Notes: generated by a model from the letters alone, not told the origin. 64,000 nt of DNA from Lascolabacillus massiliensis (GCF_001282625.1 NZ_CTEJ01000002.1:1428501-1492500); one strand, 5' to 3'; positions 53,749 to 63,286 are shown, counted from the first letter of the stretch. Numbers and translations: made by a program.

Positions 53749-55602
53749 TTATCTACGATCTCTCTTTTGAGCTTTTAGTTTGAGTTCTCTCTCTCTTTCC
53801 CTTTGTTTGATTTCCAATTCTCTTTTCCTCTCCCTCTCCTTAAGCTCCTTCTCGCGACTTTTTAATCTCTCATTTCTTATTTGCTCCCTTTTCTTGATTT
53901 GTTCGGCTCTGTCAACAGTTATGGTGCTCTTATTTGCCCTTTTCATCATTTCGGATGCTTTCTGTTCAAGCAGAAGCTTTAGATTAACCTGCCTTTCATC
54001 TGATATCTCTATCTTATCAATTACAGGTTTTGCAACATAATCAGTTTCCAAAGATAGTGAATCTTCAATATAAATATTAGCCACATCAGATTCTGTTTGT
54101 AATGAGCTTTCTTCTTGAAGTGATATTTTAACGGGGGAAAAATCTTCGGGCAGATAATTAAAATTTGCGGTATAGAATTGATAATAACTCTCTAAAGTGC
54201 TGCTTTGAAGAATATTGAGATTAGACTTCGAAATTATAACAGGAGTAATTGTTTCAGGTAAAGATGACCTGTAGACAGTATCTGATTTCAACATATGCAG
54301 ATATCTTGAAACATCATCATAAGAGCTGAATGGTTCAATCTTTAACGCTTCTCTCCTCTCTATAATTGTGGTTGATAAATTGAATGTGCGAAATTTAAAA
54401 TTTGAGAAATTGAAATTTGCGGTTACAAATAGCAGATCTTTTATTTGATCTGACTGTTCAGATGGCAATAGAATTAATGCATGAGGTGAAGATTCATAAA
54501 TTGTAAAATCTCTTTCAATCTTCCTGATTGAATATGCATTCAGTAATGGTTTTGAAATATTTCTTTTTAGATTAGCCTCCCAATATAACTGAAAAGAATC
54601 TTTATATTCGGTTTGATCGCTATTTTCAGCAACATTTAATTCTGTAACCGCAACACTCCTTATATTCTCGTTTAACTGGCTATTCCGCAGTAATAGAGCC
54701 AGTGAGTCTGCCTGGTTTTTTCCGGAAGAGATGGCATCAATGTAAGCAGATGCATTAAGGTAAAGCTCTTTTGAAGTATTGATCCTCTTTAAATCTTTAA
54801 ATGAGTCAACTGCTTTTTCGTAATCTCCTATTAGTGTATAAACCTGTCCCAAAAGGAATTGTAACCCCTTTCTCTTTAGCCGATTTTTCTCCTTCTCAAT
54901 TAACTGTCTGATATAAGGAATAGCTTCATGATACTGCCCTGTTTTTAATAGATAGTGAGCTACTGACTCAGTGAACAGTATATTCAGATCATTTGACAAA
55001 GTACGTGTTTGCAGAATGTATATCAAATTCTGTGCATCATAAAACCTGCTCATCTCGCTGTAAGATCTTAACATCCAGATGTGTGCTTCAGATGTTAGAT
55101 CTGTATCATTAGGAAAAATCCTGATAATTTCAGCAAAAACAGATAAAGCTTCATCATAATCACCATTTTGAAAATGCGCCTTACCCAAAAGAAGCCAAAC
55201 ATTACTGATAAATGGATTAAACTCCTCCTGTTTCAGCCATTTTCTGTAATCCTCCGAATATGCTTTAGTAGGATTTCGTCTTGGTTTTGAAGTTATTGAA
55301 TAGTCGCTGATAGCCCTTTCTGCTTTATTAATAACAATGTCGAATGGTCCTCCCTTACCAGTTTTCTTTATATTGTAGCCTGCACTATAGACAATTGGGA
55401 GTATATTATTTCTGTCGTCCATAAATATTGCAAGTTGCTCATTCAATATGTTATCATATGACTCCTGAGCATTATGGAAAATGTTGTAACGTGTTCGCAG
55501 TTCTTTATAAGCACGCGAATATGGGGTGTTTCTCCCGGTAGAACAACTTATTCCGAGAATAACACACAATAACAAAGAGATATTTAATGCCTGTTTCTTC
55601 AA
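53749..55602 (-). CDS. PorW/SprE-like TPR lipoprotein of type IX secretion
   Basis: A 617-residue exported lipoprotein (lipobox LGISCSTG, Cys about 20). The first part carries RYNIFHNAQESY and the EFNPFISNVWLLLGKAHFQ motif, which matches the PorW/SprE group of the type IX secretion machine. Tetratricopeptide repeats follow (about 130-310). The C-terminal third is less regular and ends in a highly charged coiled coil. It shares the window with porX. In Porphyromonas, PorW is needed for secretion and is thought to link the PorKN ring to the Sov translocon. The core T9SS genes are not in this window. Confidence 0.72.
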   Translation of the reverse strand: MKKQALNISLLLCVILGISCSTGRNTPYSRAYKELRTRYNIFHNAQESYDNILNEQLAIFMDDRNNILPIVYSAGYNIKKTGKGGPFDIVINKAERAISDYSITSKPRRNPTKAYSEDYRKWLKQEEFNPFISNVWLLLGKAHFQNGDYDEALSVFAEIIRIFPNDTDLTSEAHIWMLRSYSEMSRFYDAQNLIYILQTRTLSNDLNILFTESVAHYLLKTGQYHEAIPYIRQLIEKEKNRLKRKGLQFLLGQVYTLIGDYEKAVDSFKDLKRINTSKELYLNASAYIDAISSGKNQADSLALLLRNSQLNENIRSVAVTELNVAENSDQTEYKDSFQLYWEANLKRNISKPLLNAYSIRKIERDFTIYESSPHALILLPSEQSDQIKDLLFVTANFNFSNFKFRTFNLSTTIIERREALKIEPFSSYDDVSRYLHMLKSDTVYRSSLPETITPVIISKSNLNILQSSTLESYYQFYTANFNYLPEDFSPVKISLQEESSLQTESDVANIYIEDSLSLETDYVAKPVIDKIEISDERQVNLKLLLEQKASEMMKRANKSTITVDRAEQIKKREQIRNERLKSREKELKERERKRELEIKQRERERELKLKAQKRDRR

Positions 55603-55650
55603 TTATGCGTACTAATCCATTACTATAGTACAAACTATAAAAATGGCTTT

Positions 55651-56499
55651 TTATTGTTTGATGCTTTCAGTAATAGCACGGTTACTTGTACGCAACATTA
55701 AATTTTTTACACCTTTGAATAAAAAGTACATCAGAATGAGTACAAAAATAATAAAGGCTCCTGATGGAACATTCAGGTAATAAGAGAGGAATAGTCCCAA
55801 TACACAACCGATGAAACTAAACAATACTGAAAGAGATATTATTTTATGATAGTTTACAGTTAACAGGTTTGCTGTCATTTGTGGAACAGTAATAAGAGAC
55901 ATTAGTAGTACTATACCAACAAGTCTTATACTTAAAACGATTGTAACAGCTATAAAGAGCATCATCGTATATTCAATGAACTGAGTAGGTATACGTCTTG
56001 TTCGTGCAAATTCAGTGTCAAATGAGACTGAAATAATTTCATGGTAGAAAAGCACAAAAAACATTACCAGTACAATTGATAATACTATTAGTACGATAAT
56101 GTCTGAAACAGTTATAGTAAGTATATTACCAAACAGGTACTCAGATAAATTGGGAGCATAACCAGGTGTTAGAAATGTTAGAACAATACCGATAGCCATT
56201 CCAAGTGACCAGAAAACAGCTATGGCAGAATCCTCTCTGACTCCCTGCTTTCTTGAAAGCCATTGAATACCGAATGCAGAAAAGATAGAAAAGATCATTG
56301 CAGAAATGATAGGAGGAAGGGAAAAATAGAAGCCAATACCCAATCCACCAAAGGAGGCATGAGTAATACCTCCGCTAATGAATACCAATCGTCTTGAAAC
56401 TACATACGTGCCAATTATTCCACAGGCTATGCTAGCAAACAGACTACCGATTATAGCATTCCTGAAAAAAGCATAATTAAAGAGTTCAAGTATATTCAT
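55651..56499 (-). CDS. Metal ABC transporter permease (ZnuB/MntB family)
   Basis: Inner-membrane permease of 282 residues with about eight helices. The family signature ISGGITHASFGGLGIGFYF lies in the third helix region. No ATPase or metal-binding lipoprotein gene is adjacent, so it must use parts from elsewhere or be a partly orphan unit. It follows a Cys-rich membrane protein gene by 14 bases and precedes the PorW-like gene by 48 bases. Zinc, manganese or iron are possible substrates. Confidence 0.9.
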   Translation of the reverse strand: MNILELFNYAFFRNAIIGSLFASIACGIIGTYVVSRRLVFISGGITHASFGGLGIGFYFSLPPIISAMIFSIFSAFGIQWLSRKQGVREDSAIAVFWSLGMAIGIVLTFLTPGYAPNLSEYLFGNILTITVSDIIVLIVLSIVLVMFFVLFYHEIISVSFDTEFARTRRIPTQFIEYTMMLFIAVTIVLSIRLVGIVLLMSLITVPQMTANLLTVNYHKIISLSVLFSFIGCVLGLFLSYYLNVPSGAFIIFVLILMYFLFKGVKNLMLRTSNRAITESIKQ

Positions 56500-56513
56500 T
56501 ATAAATTAAAAGA

Positions 56514-56945
56514 TCAGGCGTGCATTTTTTGCATTCTCAATTCATTTACAAACATGAGAACCTCGTCTTTCATTTGATCTGGTACAGAAATAGATCTCAT
56601 TTGCAAACTTCTTACCCATCTTGGTTTCTCTTCATCGAGGATAGTATAAAAGATTTCTCTGAACTCTTCAACTTCATCCTCACTAAATGCTGAGGAGTCG
56701 CGACATGAATATTTATCAAGCTCCTCATCATCGAAGTATTCAGGCTCTTCTGCAAATGCTGCAATAAGACTGTCTTTTTCACAAACTTCGTGAGCACCGC
56801 AGCATCCACTCTGACTCAGGTCGATAGAAGGCGGAGCCATTTCACGTTCAGTTGTATTACCTCTTTTACGTTGTATATAATTATTTATCGTAAGTGCTAC
56901 AATAAAAAAAAGAACAATAGCTAAAAATAAAAAGATAGGTTGCAT
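56514..56945 (-). CDS. Conserved Bacteroidales Cys-rich membrane-anchored protein
   Basis: A 143-residue protein with one N-terminal helix (about 3-22) and a cytoplasmic acidic domain. The conserved feature is SGCCGAHEVCEKDSL near residues 46-60, a cluster of three Cys and one His fit for metal binding. An acidic EEPEYFDDEELDKY stretch follows, and the C-terminus is helical. It has been labelled phospholipase in some records, but I see no catalytic motif for that. It lies between aroA (3-base gap) and a metal permease, which may be meaningful. Confidence 0.65.
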   Translation of the reverse strand: MQPIFLFLAIVLFFIVALTINNYIQRKRGNTTEREMAPPSIDLSQSGCCGAHEVCEKDSLIAAFAEEPEYFDDEELDKYSCRDSSAFSEDEVEEFREIFYTILDEEKPRWVRSLQMRSISVPDQMKDEVLMFVNELRMQKMHA

Positions 56946-56948
56946 AAT

Positions 56949-58181
56949 TTATTTCCTTTCTTCGATTACAAATCCCGCATGTTTTAAATCTTTCCAGAAA
57001 TTAGGATATGACTTATAAACAACATCCGGGTCGTTTATTAATATAGATTGTTTAACGATTGATCCCGGCGCAAGTGACATTGCCATACGATGATCGTCGT
57101 ACGTATCAATTGCCGGCTCTTTCTCGGGTATACAGCGTTCACCATCCCACTCTAGCATGCCAATCTCATTTTCAGTGAGTATATACCCCAGTTTTTTAAG
57201 TTCATTTATCAATGCCTGTACCCGATCTGTTTCTTTGATCTTTAAACTTTGTATACCAGAAAAAATAAAGGGTACTTTTTTAAAACAACAAGTTGCAGCA
57301 AAAGTTTGTGCAAGATCGGGTTCGTTTATAAAGTTATGGAAGAATTTTTTAGTTTTTTTGTTATTGCTGCGAATAATTATTCCATCAACAACAAACTCTG
57401 TAGATACCCCAAGATCAACAAAAAGATTTACCACATTGGAGTCTCCCTGCATACTATCCTTTGTTAATCCCAGTAGTTTAATTTCTGATCCGGGTAGCAG
57501 AGATGCTATTTCGTACCAGTATGAAGCTGCAGTCCAATCAGCTTCTACTGTCATATCAACAGCTTTGTAGTTTTGAGGCTTAACGGTAATATCATTTCCC
57601 TCCCATTTGACATGAACACCACACTTGGCCATCATTCCAATAGTAAGGTCGATATATGGCTTGGAGACAATCTCTTTCTCAATGTGCATGATCAGCCCAT
57701 TTTTCATTGTTGGGGCAACCATCAATAGAGCAGAAATAAACTGTGAACTGATATTCCCTGATAAATATACCTCTCCTCCATTTAGTTTTTTACCTCTTAT
57801 TTTGAGTGGAGGGAACCCCTCTTTTTCAAGATATTCTATGTCAGCACCTAATGCAGTAAGAGTTTCAACTAAAGGATGAATTGGGCGCTGATGCATCCTC
57901 TCTGTCCCTTTTATTATCCATTCACCTTCCATTCCGGCAAGAAAAGCTGTAAGAAAACGCATAGCAGTTCCTGCTGCTTTAATATCGAAAAGGTTTGAAT
58001 CGGAGTTGAAAGCATCTATCAGAACCTTAGTGTCTTCACAATCAGATAGATTCTTAATTGGTGCAGTACTCAGACACAGAGCATTGAGAATCATAGCTCT
58101 GTTGCTTATACTTTTTGAAGCCGGAAGCTGGATTGTTGTTTTTACTGTTTCCGGGGGATATATTTTATATTGAGATAACAT
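56949..58181 (-). CDS. aroA: 3-Phosphoshikimate 1-carboxyvinyltransferase (EPSP synthase)
   Basis: Sixth step of the shikimate pathway, forming EPSP from shikimate-3-phosphate and PEP. The 410-residue sequence has PASKSISNRAMIL at the N-terminus, SGNISSQFISALLM in the first domain, a catalytic Asp in MTVEADWTAASYW and KETDRV and DTYDDHRMAMSLA near the end. It is somewhat shorter than the usual about 427, which is common in Bacteroidota. It heads the aroA, Cys-rich protein, permease, PorW-like block. Confidence 0.94.
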   Translation of the reverse strand: MLSQYKIYPPETVKTTIQLPASKSISNRAMILNALCLSTAPIKNLSDCEDTKVLIDAFNSDSNLFDIKAAGTAMRFLTAFLAGMEGEWIIKGTERMHQRPIHPLVETLTALGADIEYLEKEGFPPLKIRGKKLNGGEVYLSGNISSQFISALLMVAPTMKNGLIMHIEKEIVSKPYIDLTIGMMAKCGVHVKWEGNDITVKPQNYKAVDMTVEADWTAASYWYEIASLLPGSEIKLLGLTKDSMQGDSNVVNLFVDLGVSTEFVVDGIIIRSNNKKTKKFFHNFINEPDLAQTFAATCCFKKVPFIFSGIQSLKIKETDRVQALINELKKLGYILTENEIGMLEWDGERCIPEKEPAIDTYDDHRMAMSLAPGSIVKQSILINDPDVVYKSYPNFWKDLKHAGFVIEERK

Positions 58182-58202
58182 TATAACAACTGGATTTTAA
58201 TG

Positions 58203-58210
58203 CAAAAATA
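58203..58210 (-). promoter_or_regulatory. -7 promoter box for aroA
   Basis: The minus strand carries TATTTTTG, a full TAnnTTTG match, 22 bases upstream of the aroA ATG. No -33 TTTG at the right distance. Confidence 0.45.
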
Positions 58211-58265
58211 GCATTTTAAAACATAAGAATTACAGATAGTGTATACTTTTAAATTGTTTTAGTGA

Positions 58266-59603
58266 TTAACCTGTTAATCCATATACAAATATTGATAATA
58301 TTGCAATTGGAGCAATAAAACGTAGTAGGAAGATATAGAATTTTATAAATCCAACGCCGAATCTCAGTTTCCCCTCATTGGTTATCTGTGCTGTAACCAA
58401 CTGCTGTTTCAGATACCATCCCACGAATATACTTATAAATAGTCCACCAATAGGAAGCATATACTTAGCTGATGCCATATCCAATATATTAAAGAAAACA
58501 GAAGAATATGATGAGATTATCCCAAGAATTATTACACCCAATGTAACAAAGATTGTACTTTTTCTTCGCGATATTTTATACTCTTCGAACAGATATACTG
58601 TAACAACTTCCATTAATGATATAGTGGAAGTTAAAGCTGCAAGTGCCAGCAGGCAGAAAAACAGTGCAGACCATGCCATTGAGGCAGGCATCTGATTAAG
58701 TAGCTCAGGAATTGTAATGAATAGGAGACCAGGACCACCTGTTACCAGTTCATCCACAATAGTGTCGGGGCTTGATGTAAGCGCAAATGCAGCAGGGAAA
58801 ATAATTACTCCGGATAATACAGCTACCAGTGTGTCTAAAATTGAGACCTGAACTGCTGTTTTTGTTAGATTGATGCTCTTATTAAAATATGAACCGTAGG
58901 TAATGAGGCAGCCCATTCCAATTGATAATGAAAAGAAAGCCTGTCCCATAGCATCAAGAAAAACAGTCTGCTTAACATGCTCCATATTTGGTTTAAACAA
59001 GAAATTTAATCCTTGTATAGCACCTTCAAGCGTTATTGATCTGATAGCAAGAATTATTAATAGCAGGAACAGAATCGGCATAAAGATTTTGGCTGATTTT
59101 TCAATGCCTTTTCTTACACCTGAGAGTATGAAGAAAGATGTAAGAAATGAAAATACAATCATCCATACTGATTGCTTCAAAGGGTCGTTCAGAATATTAG
59201 TAAAGTGTATGCTGAAATCATTGACAGTGTGTAGATTGCCAGTAATTGACTGGAGGAAATATATCAGAGTCCAGCCTGCAACTACCATATAGAAACCCAT
59301 TATGATAAATCCGGTAAGTACACCAAGCCGACCAATCCACTTCCATTGAGTTCCGGGAGCAAGGATATGAAATGCACCCGCAGTATTAGCACGAGCAGAT
59401 CTACCTATAATAAACTCGCTCATCATTACCGGAATACCAAAAAAGAGAATACAAGCGATATATACAAAAATAAATATAGCGCCACCACCGTCGGCGGTCT
59501 GACTTGGAAATCTCCAAATATTACCAAGCCCTACTGCTGAACCGGCAGCAGCAGCAACAACACCTATCTTAGAAGTAAAAGTAACTCTTTTTATATTCTC
59601 CAT
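58266..59603 (-). CDS. Sodium-dependent neurotransmitter-symporter family transporter
   Basis: Inner-membrane NSS/SNF family symporter of 445 residues with about 11 helices. The N-terminal landmark is AAAGSAVGLGNIWRFPS followed by FFGIPVMMSEFIIGR. The family moves amino acids or related amines with Na+. Its start overlaps the 3' end of cysS by 13 bases, so the two are co-transcribed. The bacterial substrate is unknown. Confidence 0.93.
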   Translation of the reverse strand: MENIKRVTFTSKIGVVAAAAGSAVGLGNIWRFPSQTADGGGAIFIFVYIACILFFGIPVMMSEFIIGRSARANTAGAFHILAPGTQWKWIGRLGVLTGFIIMGFYMVVAGWTLIYFLQSITGNLHTVNDFSIHFTNILNDPLKQSVWMIVFSFLTSFFILSGVRKGIEKSAKIFMPILFLLLIILAIRSITLEGAIQGLNFLFKPNMEHVKQTVFLDAMGQAFFSLSIGMGCLITYGSYFNKSINLTKTAVQVSILDTLVAVLSGVIIFPAAFALTSSPDTIVDELVTGGPGLLFITIPELLNQMPASMAWSALFFCLLALAALTSTISLMEVVTVYLFEEYKISRRKSTIFVTLGVIILGIISSYSSVFFNILDMASAKYMLPIGGLFISIFVGWYLKQQLVTAQITNEGKLRFGVGFIKFYIFLLRFIAPIAILSIFVYGLTG

Positions 59604-61069
59604 TCAGCACCTGTTTTGGTGTCCTTTATTTCTATTCCAGCAGCTTTAAGCTCATCACGTATTTTGTCTGAAGTAGCCCAGTCTTTATTCTCACGTGCTG
59701 TCCTTCTTATATCCAGAATAAGGTTCATTAACCCCTCGATTACGTTGCTCCCGGTCATACTTTTAGTTTCATCTGTTAGCCCTAGAATATCAAACACAAA
59801 AGTGTGCATAACATCTTTCAACTTAATGAGATCTTCTGAACTAATGGTCTCACTTTTATCGTTGCATGAGTTAATAATGCGCACGGCGTCAAATAGTTGA
59901 GCTATAAGAACGGGACTGCTGAAATCGTCATTCATTGCTGCATAGCAGTTCTTTTCAAGTGAGGCGATATCAACAGTGGATACATCAGATGGTATAATTT
60001 TTTCTAGTGTAGCTATACTGCCCATAAGTCTTTTATACCCCTTTTCAGCAGCCTGAAGAGCCTCATTTGAGAAATCAAGAGTATTTCTATAGTGAGATTG
60101 CAACATAAAAAAGCGTACTGTCATAGGAGAGTAGCCTCTTTCAAGCAATGGGTGATCACCTGTAAAAAGTTCTTTAGGTAAAAAGCCGTTACCTGCCGAC
60201 TTCGACATTCTGACACCATTAACGGTGAGCATGTTGGTGTGCATCCAATACTTAACAGGCTCACTATGATGACATGCTTTAGACTGTGCAATCTCATTCG
60301 TGTGGTGTGTTGCCTGCAAATCCATTCCTCCTCCGTGAATATCAAATGAGGTGCCAAGATATTTAGTGCTCATTGCAGAACATTCAATGTGCCAGCCGGG
60401 GAATCCCACACCCCATGGTGATGGCCATTTCATTAATGTTTCAGGTTTTGCCGAAATCCATAAAGCGAAATCAAGTCTTCCACGCTTCTCATCTTGCCCG
60501 CTTAGTTCGCGTGTGCCTTCCAGCAAATCCTCAAGTTTTCTGTTTGTGAGTATACCGTAATCATACTCCTTGCTGTATTTTTCAACATCAAAGTAAACTG
60601 ATCCATTTACCTCATAAGCATATCCGGCATCCAGTATCACTTTGATCATCTCTATCTGTTCAATTATATGACCTGTAGCAGTGGGTTCTATACTTGGAGG
60701 CAAGGTGTTAAAAAGTGATAGCACTTCACGAAAGCCCAGAGTATATTTTTGAACGATCTCCATAGGCTCTAACTTTTCAAGTTTGGCTCTTTTTGCAAAC
60801 TTGTCATCCCCTTCATCTCTATCACCCTCAAGGTGTCCGGCATCTGTGATGTTACGAACATAACGAACTTTATAACCTAAGTGCAGGAGATATCTGTAAA
60901 TCAGGTCAAATGAAATAAATGTGCGGCAATTGCCTAAATGTATATCACTATAGACAGTAGGACCACACACGTACATTCCAACGAATGGGGAGTGTAGAGG
61001 TTCAAACGGCTCCTTTTCTCTGCTTAATGTATTATAAACAAGTAGGTCTCTGCTTTTTAATCCAACCAT
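59591..61069 (-). CDS. cysS: Cysteine--tRNA ligase
   Basis: Class I synthetase of 492 residues. The zinc ligand lies in GMYVCGPTVYS, the HIGH motif appears as DIHLGNCR, further zinc ligands occur around WHIECSAM and THHTNEIA, and the KMSKS motif is RMSKSAGN. Start set at ATG 61069 (MVGLKSRDLLVYNT), as the 31 extra N-terminal residues of the longest frame are hydrophobic and lie over the promoter. It overlaps the downstream NSS transporter start by 13 bases. Confidence 0.96.
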   Translation of the reverse strand: MVGLKSRDLLVYNTLSREKEPFEPLHSPFVGMYVCGPTVYSDIHLGNCRTFISFDLIYRYLLHLGYKVRYVRNITDAGHLEGDRDEGDDKFAKRAKLEKLEPMEIVQKYTLGFREVLSLFNTLPPSIEPTATGHIIEQIEMIKVILDAGYAYEVNGSVYFDVEKYSKEYDYGILTNRKLEDLLEGTRELSGQDEKRGRLDFALWISAKPETLMKWPSPWGVGFPGWHIECSAMSTKYLGTSFDIHGGGMDLQATHHTNEIAQSKACHHSEPVKYWMHTNMLTVNGVRMSKSAGNGFLPKELFTGDHPLLERGYSPMTVRFFMLQSHYRNTLDFSNEALQAAEKGYKRLMGSIATLEKIIPSDVSTVDIASLEKNCYAAMNDDFSSPVLIAQLFDAVRIINSCNDKSETISSEDLIKLKDVMHTFVFDILGLTDETKSMTGSNVIEGLMNLILDIRRTARENKDWATSDKIRDELKAAGIEIKDTKTGAEWRI

Positions 61070-61093
61070 GTTAATTTGATATTTTATGAAAGG

Positions 61094-61109
61094 CAAAAAT
61101 ACAAATATA
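61094..61109 (-). promoter_or_regulatory. Tandem -7 boxes for cysS
   Basis: The minus strand carries TATATTTG directly followed by TATTTTTG (61109-61102, 61101-61094), both full TAnnTTTG matches, 25 to 40 bases upstream of the ATG at 61069. This is the reason to reject the longer reading frame. Confidence 0.5.
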
Positions 61110-61183
61110 AGTGGTATCTTCTTCAGATTTAATAAAAAAAGAAAAAAATAGACATAACTCATGTAGTTTATGCAGAATTTTAA

Positions 61184-61191
61184 TACTTTTG
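61184..61191 (+). promoter_or_regulatory. -7 promoter box for the DUF5020 gene
   Basis: TACTTTTG matches TAnnTTTG in full, 38 bases before the ATG at 61230. The -33 region is not convincing. Confidence 0.5.
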
Positions 61192-61229
61192 CGATCTTAT
61201 TTTAATTAACTTTTATTTAAACTAATTTT

Positions 61230-61955
61230 ATGTCGCGTAAAATCTTACTAACATTAGCCCTGTTTTGTTTGCTTATATCTGCAAAAGGGCAGAACCTCCA
61301 GTTACATTTTGATCCACGTAGTTCACTTTATGGTGATGACGTTTCCGGCATTAATTATCTAACTGCTACGTTTGAATTTTTCAAACCGGATCAGTGGGGA
61401 AATACTTTTATGTTTGTGGACTTCGATTTCAGTTTTGACAAACGTAATCCGGGACTTATCTATGGTGAAATTGCGAGAGAGTTTAAAATAGGTGATTTCC
61501 CTCTTCTTCCGCACATTGAATACAATGGAGGTTTGGGTTTAGTAAGAGGAGAAGACTTCGGATTCTCAATCCCAAGTTCATATCTTGCAGGTTTTGGATA
61601 TCCTTTTCAGTTAGGAAACTTTTTTATGAGCACATATCTGGCTTATAAATTAAATGCATTTGAACAGGTTAGTAATGATGCACAGTGGACAGTTACATGG
61701 AACGCTTCATTAGCAAATAATAAGATATCTTTAGGAGGTTTCATGGATTTATGGACTGAGGATAAATCTTTTACAGAGGGTACTGAAGCAAATGGTAAGA
61801 AGCTTATTCTGCTTAGTGAACCTCAAATATGGTTTAATATTACACCAAACTTCTCATTAGGTAGTGAAGTAGAATTAAGCTATAACTTTGTGAACAAGTT
61901 TGCTGAAAGTAAATTCTATGCTATTCCTACACTGGCAACAAAATGGATTTTTTAA
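61230..61955 (+). CDS. DUF5020-type outer-membrane β-barrel protein
   Basis: A 241-residue exported protein with a clear signal peptide (cleavage near AKGQN). The mature part is a β-strand-rich barrel with YLTATFEFFKPDQWGNTFMFVDFDF, listed as landmark, and ends in the aromatic TKWIF as in outer-membrane proteins. It fits DUF5020, a family resembling the Tsx nucleoside channel. The following gene, a purine permease, starts about 20 bases downstream, which supports nucleobase or nucleoside passage as its role. Confidence 0.78.
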   Translation: MSRKILLTLALFCLLISAKGQNLQLHFDPRSSLYGDDVSGINYLTATFEFFKPDQWGNTFMFVDFDFSFDKRNPGLIYGEIAREFKIGDFPLLPHIEYNGGLGLVRGEDFGFSIPSSYLAGFGYPFQLGNFFMSTYLAYKLNAFEQVSNDAQWTVTWNASLANNKISLGGFMDLWTEDKSFTEGTEANGKKLILLSEPQIWFNITPNFSLGSEVELSYNFVNKFAESKFYAIPTLATKWIF

Positions 61956-61975
61956 TAATTAATTAGAGATTGATA

Positions 61976-63286
61976 ATGCTTGAAAAGATATTTAAATTAA
62001 AGCAAAACAACACAACAGTACGCACTGAGTTGGTAGCGGGAGTTATTACCTTTCTGACCATGTCGTATATATTAGTTGTGAATCCAAATATTTTGAGTGC
62101 TGCAGGAATGGACAAGTCAGCTCTGTTTACTGCAACTGCCCTTGCAAGTGTTTTAGGTACATTGTTTATGGCATTTATTCCTAATCTGCCTATAGCACAG
62201 GCACCTGGAATGGGGCTTAACTCATTCTTTGCATTCTCTGTTGTACTGGGACTAGGATATTCATGGCAAATGGCTTTAACCGCCGTATTCATTGAAGGTA
62301 TCATCTTTATATTACTTACTTTTTTCAATGTTCGTGAATTGATTGTAAAGAGTATTCCAAGTACAATAAAATATGCAATTCCTGTAGGGATTGGACTTTT
62401 CATCACTTTGTTGGGGTTACAGAATGCAGGACTTATCGTAAAAGATGATAATACTATGTTAACTCTGGGATCAATGTCTGATCCCCATGTTTGGGTTGCA
62501 TCTTTAGGTCTTATCCTGACTGCTGTTTTATATTTTAAGAATGTACACGGATCTTTCCTGATAGGTATTGTTGCAGCAACTATTTTTGGTTTGATATTAG
62601 GTCTTGTTCAGATGCCAACCGGCGGTCTTGTTTCATTGCCACCTGATATATCTCCTGTTTTTGTGAAATTTGAATGGAGCAACATTTTCACACTGGATAT
62701 GTTAATTATAGTTTTCACTTTCTTGTTTGTAAACCTTTTTGATACAATAGGAACACTGCTTGGTGTTGCATCAAAAATTGGTATAACAGATAAGGATGGA
62801 AGCTTCCCTCAAATAAAGAAAGCACTTTTCGCCGATGCATTAGGTACAACATTTGGTGCTGTATTAGGTACAAGTACTGTGACATCATATGTAGAGAGTG
62901 CTTCTGGTGTTGCAGCCGGTGGTAAAACAGGTTTGACATCACTTTCAACAGCAATGATGTTTGTACTGGCACTGTTCCTTGCTCCATTGTTTTTAATGGT
63001 ACCTGCATCAGCAACTGCTCCTGCACTTATTTTGGTAGGGCTGTTTATGATTACTTCAGTTGTAAAAATTAACTTCAGCGATATGACAGAAGCATTGCCC
63101 GCTTTCCTCACTATAGTTATGATGCCATTTGCATTCAGCATAGCACAGGGTATTGTTTTTGGTATGTTGTCTTTTGTATTCCTGAAAGCGTTAAGTGGAA
63201 AGTGGAAACATATTTCTATTACAATGTGGGTAATATTTGTGCTATTTATAATAAAACTTGTATTGGATGGAATGCAGGTTCTATAG
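61976..63286 (+). CDS. NCS2 family permease (AzgA/GhxP-like, purine)
   Basis: Inner-membrane nucleobase:cation symporter of 436 residues with about 12 to 14 helices. Landmarks are the N-terminal TELVAGVITFLTMSYILVVNP, PIAQAPGMGLNSFF and the GTSTVTSYVESASGVAAGGKTGL segment, typical of the AzgA (adenine/guanine/hypoxanthine) group. Start set at ATG 61976; the TTG two codons upstream is not preferred. It is co-transcribed with the DUF5020 outer-membrane protein. Confidence 0.93.
   Translation: MLEKIFKLKQNNTTVRTELVAGVITFLTMSYILVVNPNILSAAGMDKSALFTATALASVLGTLFMAFIPNLPIAQAPGMGLNSFFAFSVVLGLGYSWQMALTAVFIEGIIFILLTFFNVRELIVKSIPSTIKYAIPVGIGLFITLLGLQNAGLIVKDDNTMLTLGSMSDPHVWVASLGLILTAVLYFKNVHGSFLIGIVAATIFGLILGLVQMPTGGLVSLPPDISPVFVKFEWSNIFTLDMLIIVFTFLFVNLFDTIGTLLGVASKIGITDKDGSFPQIKKALFADALGTTFGAVLGTSTVTSYVESASGVAAGGKTGLTSLSTAMMFVLALFLAPLFLMVPASATAPALILVGLFMITSVVKINFSDMTEALPAFLTIVMMPFAFSIAQGIVFGMLSFVFLKALSGKWKHISITMWVIFVLFIIKLVLDGMQVL

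Noticed and set aside
61070-61162. N-terminal 31-residue extension of cysS
   Set aside because: It is hydrophobic, not found in the family as far as I know, and overlaps two -7 promoter boxes for the shorter gene.
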